Shown: piece by piece, positions 1 through 5,003 of the stretch
Layout: each line of letters begins with the position of its first letter
Numbering within the stretch: position 1 is the first letter of the stretch
Source: Clostridia bacterium
GTDB lineage: Bacteria > Bacillota > Clostridia > Oscillospirales > Acutalibacteraceae
Reading direction: 5' to 3'
DNA: 5,003 nt
NCBI GenBank assembly: GCA_900766945.1
Contig: CAAFXD010000277.1
Span: 1 to 5,003 of the forward strand
Program-made: the position numbers and the translations under genes
The notes under the pieces: model-generated
What the model saw: only the letters and a program-made list of their open reading frames with translations
Database searches by the model: none
What the model was told of the DNA's origin: nothing

Positions 1-677
1 AGCACCTCTGCCCCGCCGAACATTTTGGGGAGATTGCGAAGCGCGTCGGTAATCGGGTTTTTGCCGATTTTGTCGAGCACTGTGCCGAGCGCGACATAGT
101 TTTTCCGTTCCATACAGTCGGAAATCTCGCCGACGGTGTCGCCGTCACAATCGAGCGCGGCGCAAAGCGATTTAAAATACCCCGCGTGCCCGATTTCGAT
201 TTTGTAATCGGGTGCACCGCACGCCTCCAACGCTTCAATCGCCATTGTAATGACTTCCAAATCCGCGCGCAAGCCCTTCGCGCCAATCAATTCAATACCG
301 CTTTGGGCGGTTTCGTCGCTGTGCCCCGAAAGTTTCGGGCGGCGGGTAAACACATTTTGATTGTAGTAAAGCCGCAACGGCATCTCTGCCCCCTGCAAAC
401 GCGTTGCCGCCACACGGGCAATGGGCAAGGTCGAGTCGGGGCGCAGTACCAACAGCCGCCCGTATGCGTCGGTCATGGAGTACAGCGTTTCGGGCAATGC
501 GCCCGCACTTTCACGGTTAAACACATCGAAAAATTCAAGTGTCGGCGTCATCACGCGCCGATAGCCGTGCGCCTTAAACAAATCGGAAAGTTGGCGCTCC
601 ACCGCGCGGCGGGCGTCGCTTTCTTCAAATAAATAATCTCTTGTGCCCTCGGGCGTGAGTTTTGCGTAATTTTTCAT
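1..677 (-). CDS. hisZ: ATP phosphoribosyltransferase regulatory subunit HisZ (3' end beyond window)
   Basis: HisZ is a catalytically inactive relative of histidyl-tRNA synthetase. It joins the short-form HisG to make the hetero-octameric ATP phosphoribosyltransferase, the first and histidine-inhibited step of histidine synthesis in the cytoplasm. The visible part is 225 residues from an ATG at 677; the family is usually about 380-420 residues, so the C-terminal part lies past base 1. What shows the identity: a PEGTRD motif at residues 9-14, class II synthetase core blocks LRPDST (78-83) and ARVAATRL (87-94), the motif-2 region LRLYYNQNVF (101-110), and SDETAQSGIELIG (120-132) with Gln125 and Glu129. 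The sequence resembles clostridial HisZ more than HisS; the diagnostic HisS motifs further on cannot be checked here. The start is fixed by a Shine-Dalgarno AAAGGA eight bases upstream. A dedicated promoter lies about 110-140 bases upstream, so this is probably the first gene of a his operon, with hisG expected next. Confidence 0.92.
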   Translation of the reverse strand, partial: MKNYAKLTPEGTRDYLFEESDARRAVERQLSDLFKAHGYRRVMTPTLEFFDVFNRESAGALPETLYSMTDAYGRLLVLRPDSTLPIARVAATRLQGAEMPLRLYYNQNVFTRRPKLSGHSDETAQSGIELIGAKGLRADLEVITMAIEALEACGAPDYKIEIGHAGYFKSLCAALDCDGDTVGEISDCMERKNYVALGTVLDKIGKNPITDALRNLPKMFGGAEV

Positions 678-679
678 AT

Positions 680-693
680 CGAAAGTCCTTTCG
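680..693 (-). promoter_or_regulatory. hisZ ribosome binding site inside a small palindrome
   Basis: On the minus strand AAAGGA (691-686) precedes the hisZ ATG by eight bases, a good Shine-Dalgarno at normal spacing. It sits in the palindrome CGAAAG-GA-CTTTCG (693-680). In RNA only the outer four pairs (CGAA/TTCG) can form, with AGGACT as the loop, so the SD would be displayed in a hairpin loop. The RBS call is firm; a regulatory role for the hairpin is speculation. Confidence 0.8.
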
Positions 694-710
694 GAGTATG
701 CGGATAAACA

Positions 711-765
711 GGGGGTTATTCGCGGTTTCGCGTGTCATAGGGGCGAACTGCATTCGCCCGCCCCC
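711..765 (-). other. Possible three-way folded leader of the hisZ mRNA
   Basis: In the presumed 5' leader, five G (765-761) can pair with five C (715-711), enclosing two hairpins: a 7-bp stem (759-753 with 747-741) and a 4-bp CGCG stem closed by AAAC (732-729 with 724-721). No run of U follows, so it is not an intrinsic terminator. It matches no riboswitch or T-box consensus I know. The pairings are seen directly; that they form in the cell is inference. The high G+C content makes chance pairing fairly likely. Confidence 0.35.
737..765. repeat. REP-like palindrome in the hisZ leader
   Basis: On the plus strand a perfect 7-bp stem GGGCGAA (741-747) and TTCGCCC (753-759) encloses the loop CTGCA. 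It is preceded by ATAG (737-740) and followed by a GCCCCC tract (760-765). This layout, a short tetranucleotide close to GTAG at the foot of a G+C-rich hairpin, is that of the REP sequences mobilised by RAYT transposases. Hairpins of this general look recur in intergenic regions of gut Clostridia, as far as I recall. A RAYT gene lies at the other end of the window, which makes the reading more plausible. Only one copy is visible, so repeat status is inferred. An alternative pairing GGGGC (740-744) with GCCCC (760-764) also exists. Confidence 0.45.
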
Positions 766-774
766 ACCGTTTCA

Positions 775-806
775 CTTTACTGTGCTACTATGATAACACA
801 GTAAAG
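775..806. promoter_or_regulatory. Inverted repeat over the hisZ promoter, probable repressor operator
   Basis: Perfect 10-bp arms CTTTACTGTG (775-784) and CACAGTAAAG (797-806) flank a 12-base centre. One arm lies in the -35/-10 spacer, the centre holds the -10 box, and the other arm covers the expected transcription start, so a bound protein would block RNA polymerase. On the minus strand there are three related half-sites: TACTGTG (803-797), CATAGTA (792-786) and CACAGTA (784-778). The first two also form an 18-bp pseudo-palindrome with one mismatch. Given the gene controlled, a candidate regulator is the TrpR-family HisR/YerC protein, which comparative genomics has linked to histidine genes in Bacillota. 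I cannot confirm its motif from memory, so the regulator is a guess. The palindrome itself is certain. Confidence 0.65.
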
Positions 807-818
807 CGTACCTGTCAA
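790..818 (-). promoter_or_regulatory. Sigma-A promoter of hisZ, extended -10
   Basis: On the minus strand a perfect -35 TTGACA (818-813) is followed after exactly 17 bases by TATCAT (795-790), one mismatch from the -10 consensus. TG stands one base before the -10 box (TGT-TATCAT), giving an extended -10 element. Transcription should start near 783, leaving a leader of about 105 bases before the hisZ ATG. The promoter is overlaid by an inverted repeat and is therefore probably repressible. It is the best promoter in the window, and it points only at hisZ. Confidence 0.88.
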
Positions 819-905
819 TCGCGCATTTTGACGGATTATTCGCCCGTTTGCACCGCCGCTTGCCGCAAATTGCACAGGCAGATGCCGTTTTGGTCTCAAA
901 CGCGC

Positions 906-3900
906 TTATCCAAACAGCGAAATCTGCGCGGTTTTCGGCATATCGCCGAACGCGCCGCACGCGTCGAGCAGTTCCACAACGCTTTTGCCTGCCTTCGCGC
1001 GGCGTGCAAAATCATCGACCGACAAAAACGGCCCTTCGCCGTCGTTGCGTGCCGCCTCCAACGGATACGCCGCAGAATCGCCCACACCCGACAGCGCCGA
1101 AAACGGCAGACGGATTTTGCCGTCCTCAATGGTGTATGCCGTAGCTTTGGATTTGTAAACATCCACGCCCAAAAGTTTCACCCCGCGCGCCATCATTTCG
1201 TTGACCACCTGCATCGCGGTAAATTGGTCTTTGTCTTTGGCAGTGGCGGATTTGTCTTTGATTTTATTGTTGAGCATATCCAACCGCGTGCGCACCGCGT
1301 CGTGCCCTTTGACCACCGTTTCGGCGTCCAAATCGCCGCCGCGCACGGTTAAAAACGCCGTATAATATTCAAGCGGGCGGTAAATTTTATACCAGCCTAA
1401 ACGCAACGCCGCGATAACATATGCCGCCGCGTGGGCTTTGGGGAACATATATTTGATTTTGCGGCAGGAGTCCATATACCATTCGGGCACATTACATTTA
1501 CGCATGGCCTCTTCCGCGCCCTCGGGGAAACCGACTTTCGCCACAATACCCTTACGGGTTTTTTCCATAATTTGAAAGGCAAGGCTGGAATCGAGCCCCT
1601 TGTGCATTAAATAGGTCATAATGCTGTCACGCGTACCGATAACCTCGGAAATGTCGCAAGTGCCGTTTTTAATCAGTTCCTGCGCGTTGCCCGTCCAAAC
1701 ATCCGTACCGTGGGAAAGGCCGGAAATTTGCAACAGGTCGGAAAAGGTTTTCGGCTGTGCCTCCAAAAGCATCTGGCAAACGAACGAGGTGCCCATTTCG
1801 GGAATGGACAGCGTGCCCGTTTTCCAAGCAATCTCTTCTTCCGTCACGCCGAGCGGTTCGGGACTTGTGCAAAGCCGAATGATTTGCGGGTCACAAACAT
1901 CGACCTCCATCACGGGAATTCCCGTCAAATCCTCCAAATGGCGGTACAGCGTCGGCACATCGTGGCCGAGAATATCGAGTTTCAAAATCGTATCGTGCAA
2001 AGAATGGAAGTCGAAGTGCGTGGTTTCCATATCGCCCGAGGTGTCGTCGGCGGGGAACTGCACCGGTGTGAAGTCGCAGACCTCGTACGCATTCGGCACA
2101 ACGACCATGCCGCCGGGGTGTTGCCCCGTGGTGCGCTTGACACCCGTGCACCCTTCGGTTAGACGCTGTTCCTCGGCGCGGTTGACATGCCGCCCGCGCT
2201 CCTCCAAATATTTTTTTACATAGCCGTAGGCGGTTTTGTCCGCCACGGTGGCAATCGTGCCCGCCTTAAACACGTGCGACGAGCCAAACAGCTCTTCGGT
2301 GTAGCGATGTGCTTTGCCCTGATATTCGCCGGAGAAATTTAAGTCAATATCAGGCGCTTTGTCGCCGTGGAAGCCGAGGAAGGTTTCAAACGGGATTTCG
2401 TGCCCGTCTCGAATCATCGGCGTGCCGCAATGCGGGCAATCCTTTTTCGGCATATCAAAGCCCGAGCCGTACTCATTGTGGGTGTAAAACTCGGAATATT
2501 TGCACTGTGGGCAACGGTAGTGCGGTGCCAACGGGTTTACCTCGGAAATGCCCGCCATGGTTGCCACGAATGACGAGCCGACAGACCCACGCGAGCCGAC
2601 ATGGTAGCCATGGTCCTCGGAATCCCACACCAGTTTTTGCGCGATGATATACAAAACCGCGAAACCGTGCTTAATAATCGAATCGAGTTCCCGGTTTAAG
2701 CGCGTGGTGACGATTTCGGGAATTTCACCGTTATATTCGTACCAATCCTTTGCCTTTGCCCAGCAGATTTCACGAAGCTGTTCTTCGGAGCCGTCAATGG
2801 ACGGCTGATAGGTGCCGTTCGGGAACGGCTGAATGACATCAATTTTGTCCGCAATTTTGTTGGGATTGTCAATGACGATTTCTTTCGCGGTTTCCTCGCC
2901 GAGGTAGGCGAATTCCGCCAGCATTTCCTCGGTGGTGCGGAAGTACAGCGGCGCTTGATTGTCCGCATCGGGGAATCCCTGCCCCGCCATCAAAATTGCG
3001 CGATAGCTTGCGTCCTCAGGGTCAATAAAGTGCACGTCGCAGGTCGCCACAACGGGCTTGCCCAATTTGTCCGCAATCGCAATGACCCGGCGGTTGATAT
3101 TTTCAATATCCTCCACACAGGTGATTTTATCAAATTCCTTGTTCTTTTCGGGATTTTTGGCGTTCGGGTCGGAATGCGCCGCAATCATAAAGCGGTTGTT
3201 GCCCGTCGGCTGAATTTCCAAATAATCGTAAAACGAGGCGATTTCCAAAATTTCCTGTTCGGGGCGTTCCTCCAAAATCGCGCGGTACAGTTCCCCCGCC
3301 TCGCACGCCGAGCCGATAATTAAGCCCTCGCGGTGCTTAATCAGTTCGGATTTTAAGGTGCGCGGACGCTTATAAAAATATTGCGTGTTAGACATGGAAA
3401 TGAGTTGATACAGATTTTTCAGCCCCGTGTTGTTTTTCGCCAAAATAATTTGGTGGTAGCTGGGTAATTCTTTGAAATCCTTATCGGGATTTTTTAAGTC
3501 ATCAACGAAATACCCCTCTACGCCGTAAATGATTTTGATTTTGCCTTTGGCGGCGTTCGCCGCTTCGGGGAAACCCTGCACACAGCCGTGGTCGGTAATG
3601 GCAATCGCCTTATGCCCCCAACGAATGGCGCGTTCCACCAACTTTTTCGGCGGGGTCATCCCGTCCATTTGCGACATATTGGTATGTAAATGCAGTTCCA
3701 CGCGTTTTTCGGGCGCGTTATCCTCTTTTTCAATGACCTCGACGGTGCTTATCGCTTTCGGCTCTATAATATAATCGCCCTTGAACGAATCGTATTTCAC
3801 ATTGCCGTACAGCAAGACCGTTACGCCGTCTTTCAAATGCGCAAGCAGTTCGTCGCTTTGCTCGATTTTGACAATCATCGAAGCCATAAAGGAATAGGTG

Positions 3901-4748
3901 TTGTCGGTAATATAAAAATTGATAATTTTGTGCTTGCCCTTTTTGCTGGTGCGCTCCTCAAAGCAGAAAATACGCCCCCAAATTGTCACAGGGATTTCGT
4001 CCTGCTGTTCGGGCAGTTCAATATCCTTTATCGGCAGGGGGTCGCGGCGAATCAGATTGCCGTATATCGGTTTTACGCTGTCTAAATAATACGGTATGCC
4101 TTCTTTGACAATCCGTTCGCGCGGCGCGGCGCCATCTGTCTCTGCCGTTTGCGGCACAGCCTGTTTTTTCGCCCCCGCACCGTGCTTATGTTCGAGCGCC
4201 TCGGCGGCACGGCGTTCCTCGTCCGCTTTGTCAATCTGCGCTTGGACGGACTGCAATTCCTGCTCAAAATCAATTTGCAATTCGTCAAAACGCACCGCAA
4301 TCTGTTTGTCAAACCGCGACGCGATGCAGTTTTCCAACACCGCCGCACAGTGTGCCTCTTCCAAAATGGATTTGCCGCCGTGCTGTAAGGTCACGGTGAT
4401 TTCGTTTTCCGCAAAATCCCATTCGCTGTCATCTAAAAACCCGTTGGCAACGGCAACCTGCTTTTTCAGATAGGCAATCAATTCCGACGCATATTTTCCC
4501 GACAGCAATGCGCCGTCAAATTTCGGTTGGATTTCGACCTGCACCGTGCCGCCGAGCGCCCCGCAAAGTACGGCGCAAACAGCCGCAAGCGAGCGTGCCG
4601 ACACCAAACGGTCAAACCGCACCGTCAGCGTTAAAATCCGCTGTTCGGCACAGTTTTCAATGCGTTCCACCGTTGCGGCGGTCAGAATAGTATCATATTT
4701 TTCAAGTTGTTCCTTGCAGTCGGGAAATAGGTCGTAAAATCCGGTCAT
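906..4748 (-). CDS. polC: DNA polymerase III alpha subunit, PolC type, lacking the exonuclease domain
   Basis: This is the main replicative DNA polymerase of Bacillota, working with the beta clamp at the fork. The 1280-residue protein shows, in order: an N-terminal domain (1-165), a charged linker (about 170-215), an OB fold (about 253-335), a PHP domain (about 349-640), a conserved region with SRGSVGSS (719-726), a zinc site Cys746/749/771/774, palm catalytic aspartates Asp800, Asp802 (PDIDLNFSGEY) and Asp925 (KLDILGHD), a GVKRTTGQHPGG block (869-880), and a C-terminal clamp-binding QISLF (1275-1279). PHP metal ligands are intact: His353, His355, Asp362, His387, Glu411, His432, Cys482, Asp571, His573. 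Bacillus PolC is about 1437 residues. The shortfall of about 157 matches the DEDD exonuclease normally inserted in PHP; residues 418-430 take its place and no FDxETTG motif occurs anywhere. The ATG at 4748 is chosen because an in-frame TTG at 4793 lies inside the upstream gene and the extra 15 residues are not PolC-like. The stop is TAA. Confidence 0.97.
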   Translation of the reverse strand: MTGFYDLFPDCKEQLEKYDTILTAATVERIENCAEQRILTLTVRFDRLVSARSLAAVCAVLCGALGGTVQVEIQPKFDGALLSGKYASELIAYLKKQVAVANGFLDDSEWDFAENEITVTLQHGGKSILEEAHCAAVLENCIASRFDKQIAVRFDELQIDFEQELQSVQAQIDKADEERRAAEALEHKHGAGAKKQAVPQTAETDGAAPRERIVKEGIPYYLDSVKPIYGNLIRRDPLPIKDIELPEQQDEIPVTIWGRIFCFEERTSKKGKHKIINFYITDNTYSFMASMIVKIEQSDELLAHLKDGVTVLLYGNVKYDSFKGDYIIEPKAISTVEVIEKEDNAPEKRVELHLHTNMSQMDGMTPPKKLVERAIRWGHKAIAITDHGCVQGFPEAANAAKGKIKIIYGVEGYFVDDLKNPDKDFKELPSYHQIILAKNNTGLKNLYQLISMSNTQYFYKRPRTLKSELIKHREGLIIGSACEAGELYRAILEERPEQEILEIASFYDYLEIQPTGNNRFMIAAHSDPNAKNPEKNKEFDKITCVEDIENINRRVIAIADKLGKPVVATCDVHFIDPEDASYRAILMAGQGFPDADNQAPLYFRTTEEMLAEFAYLGEETAKEIVIDNPNKIADKIDVIQPFPNGTYQPSIDGSEEQLREICWAKAKDWYEYNGEIPEIVTTRLNRELDSIIKHGFAVLYIIAQKLVWDSEDHGYHVGSRGSVGSSFVATMAGISEVNPLAPHYRCPQCKYSEFYTHNEYGSGFDMPKKDCPHCGTPMIRDGHEIPFETFLGFHGDKAPDIDLNFSGEYQGKAHRYTEELFGSSHVFKAGTIATVADKTAYGYVKKYLEERGRHVNRAEEQRLTEGCTGVKRTTGQHPGGMVVVPNAYEVCDFTPVQFPADDTSGDMETTHFDFHSLHDTILKLDILGHDVPTLYRHLEDLTGIPVMEVDVCDPQIIRLCTSPEPLGVTEEEIAWKTGTLSIPEMGTSFVCQMLLEAQPKTFSDLLQISGLSHGTDVWTGNAQELIKNGTCDISEVIGTRDSIMTYLMHKGLDSSLAFQIMEKTRKGIVAKVGFPEGAEEAMRKCNVPEWYMDSCRKIKYMFPKAHAAAYVIAALRLGWYKIYRPLEYYTAFLTVRGGDLDAETVVKGHDAVRTRLDMLNNKIKDKSATAKDKDQFTAMQVVNEMMARGVKLLGVDVYKSKATAYTIEDGKIRLPFSALSGVGDSAAYPLEAARNDGEGPFLSVDDFARRAKAGKSVVELLDACGAFGDMPKTAQISLFG

Positions 4749-4753
4749 AGTAT

Positions 4754-4761
4754 CTCTCTTT
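4754..4761 (-). promoter_or_regulatory. Weak ribosome binding site of polC
   Basis: AAAGAGAG (minus strand, 4761-4754) ends five bases before the ATG at 4748. It is purine-rich but lacks a GGAGG core, so it is a mediocre Shine-Dalgarno. It supports the ATG at 4748 over the TTG at 4793. It lies in an A+T-rich 25-base gap after the transposase stop codon. Confidence 0.6.
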
Positions 4762-4773
4762 ATCGTTTTATTC

Positions 4774-5003
4774 TTATTCGTAATCTTTTTCAAAGCGGAT
4801 ATAGAATTTATCCTGTTTCCATTTTAAAGCGTTGTAGGTAATATACTCCCAAATCTGTAAAAAATCTTCTTCATCACGCACAATGTGGTCATAAAATGAT
4901 TTTTGCCAAATTCGTTTTTCAAACGGTGGATAATGCCCTGCTTGCACATTTTGGATATATGCCGTTGTCGTTACCGCCTTAAAGCCTTGCATGAGCGCTG
5001 AAA
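4774..5003 (-). CDS. REP-associated tyrosine transposase (RAYT, Y1/HUH family), C-terminal end
   Basis: Only the last 76 codons are visible; the gene starts beyond 5003 and ends in TAA at 4774. RAYTs are single-domain HUH nucleases related to IS200/IS605 TnpA that cut single-stranded DNA next to REP hairpins. The family signature is clear: the GFK block (residues MQGFKAV), then IWQKSFYDHIVRDEEDF, then IWEYITYNALKW. The Tyr of EYI is by family knowledge the likely nucleophile. The usual NPLKW is NALKW here. The HUH histidines would lie upstream, so intactness cannot be judged. An internal ATG at 4992 is probably not the start, because the frame is open to the window edge and a complete RAYT is about 150-250 residues. 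Its G+C is about 30-45% by 60-base line against about 60% in parts of polC, which fits a separately acquired gene. Confidence 0.85.
   Translation of the reverse strand, partial: SALMQGFKAVTTTAYIQNVQAGHYPPFEKRIWQKSFYDHIVRDEEDFLQIWEYITYNALKWKQDKFYIRFEKDYE

Noticed and set aside
186..632. Plus-strand open frame of 148 codons
   Set aside because: It is antisense to hisZ, whose conserved motifs fill the same interval on the minus strand.
718..777. Possible leader peptide in the hisZ leader (GTG start, about 19 codons)
   Set aside because: It contains no histidine codons, has no good RBS and is not followed by a terminator/antiterminator pair, so it does not fit his-type attenuation.
678..790. 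T-box or histidine riboswitch ahead of hisZ
   Set aside because: The leader is only about 105 bases, has no T-box sequence (AGGGTGGNACCGCG) and no terminator; the stretch GGTGGGGGCGGG is only superficially similar.
772..960. Minus-strand open frame of 62 codons spanning the polC end and the hisZ promoter
   Set aside because: It starts inside polC in another frame, has no RBS and runs through the -35/-10 promoter and operator; composition (Arg/Ala/Cys-rich) is that of an out-of-frame reading.
828..1352. Long plus-strand open frames opposite polC (this one and others such as 1621-2223)
   Set aside because: They lie antisense to a highly conserved polymerase gene, show no recognisable domains or RBS and follow from the G+C-rich codon use of polC.
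4749..4793. A 15-residue N-terminal extension of PolC from a TTG at 4793
   Set aside because: It overlaps the end of the transposase gene, has no Shine-Dalgarno and is Lys/Asn/Thr-rich unlike PolC N-termini; the ATG at 4748 with a purine-rich RBS is better.
4765..4793. Possible polC promoter: TTGAAA (4788-4793), 17-base spacer, TAAAAC (4765-4770) on the minus strand
   Set aside because: The -10 matches only four of six bases, and transcription would start about ten bases before the ATG, removing most of the ribosome binding site.

Overview
The window looks like a chromosomal segment from a Gram-positive member of the Clostridia, most likely Oscillospiraceae/Ruminococcaceae. The reasons are a PolC-type replicative DNA polymerase (a Bacillota hallmark), a HisZ protein of clostridial type, roughly 50-60% G+C coding sequence, and a sigma-A type promoter. 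The family-level placement is inferred from remembered protein similarity, not from a search.

All genes read on the minus strand, so the order of transcription runs from high to low coordinates. At the right edge (5003-4774) is the C-terminal end of a REP-associated tyrosine transposase (RAYT, Y1/HUH family). It is visibly richer in A+T than its neighbours. Only 25 bases later starts polC (4748-906), a complete 1280-residue DNA polymerase III alpha subunit. A 228-base intergenic stretch (905-678) follows. It holds a strong extended -10 promoter, a perfect 10-bp inverted repeat around its -10 box (likely operator), a hairpin resembling a REP element in the presumed 5' leader, and a good ribosome binding site. 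After that comes hisZ (677 to the left edge, 3' end cut off), the regulatory subunit of the first enzyme of histidine synthesis and probably the first gene of a his operon.

The most notable point is in polC. The protein is co-linear with Bacillus PolC through the N-terminal domain, OB fold, PHP, palm/fingers and clamp-binding tail, but the DEDD-type 3'-5' proofreading exonuclease normally inserted inside the PHP domain is absent. The PHP halves are joined by a short linker at residues 418-430. The PHP domain itself retains all nine metal-ligand positions known from proofreading PHP domains. The replicase may therefore proofread through PHP, rely on a separate exonuclease, or be a non-proofreading paralogue.

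The other notable points are the compact operator/promoter ahead of hisZ with three related half-sites, and a RAYT gene directly abutting an essential replication gene with a REP-like palindrome in the same window. I saw no CRISPR array, tRNA, rRNA, riboswitch or T-box, and no convincing intrinsic terminator.
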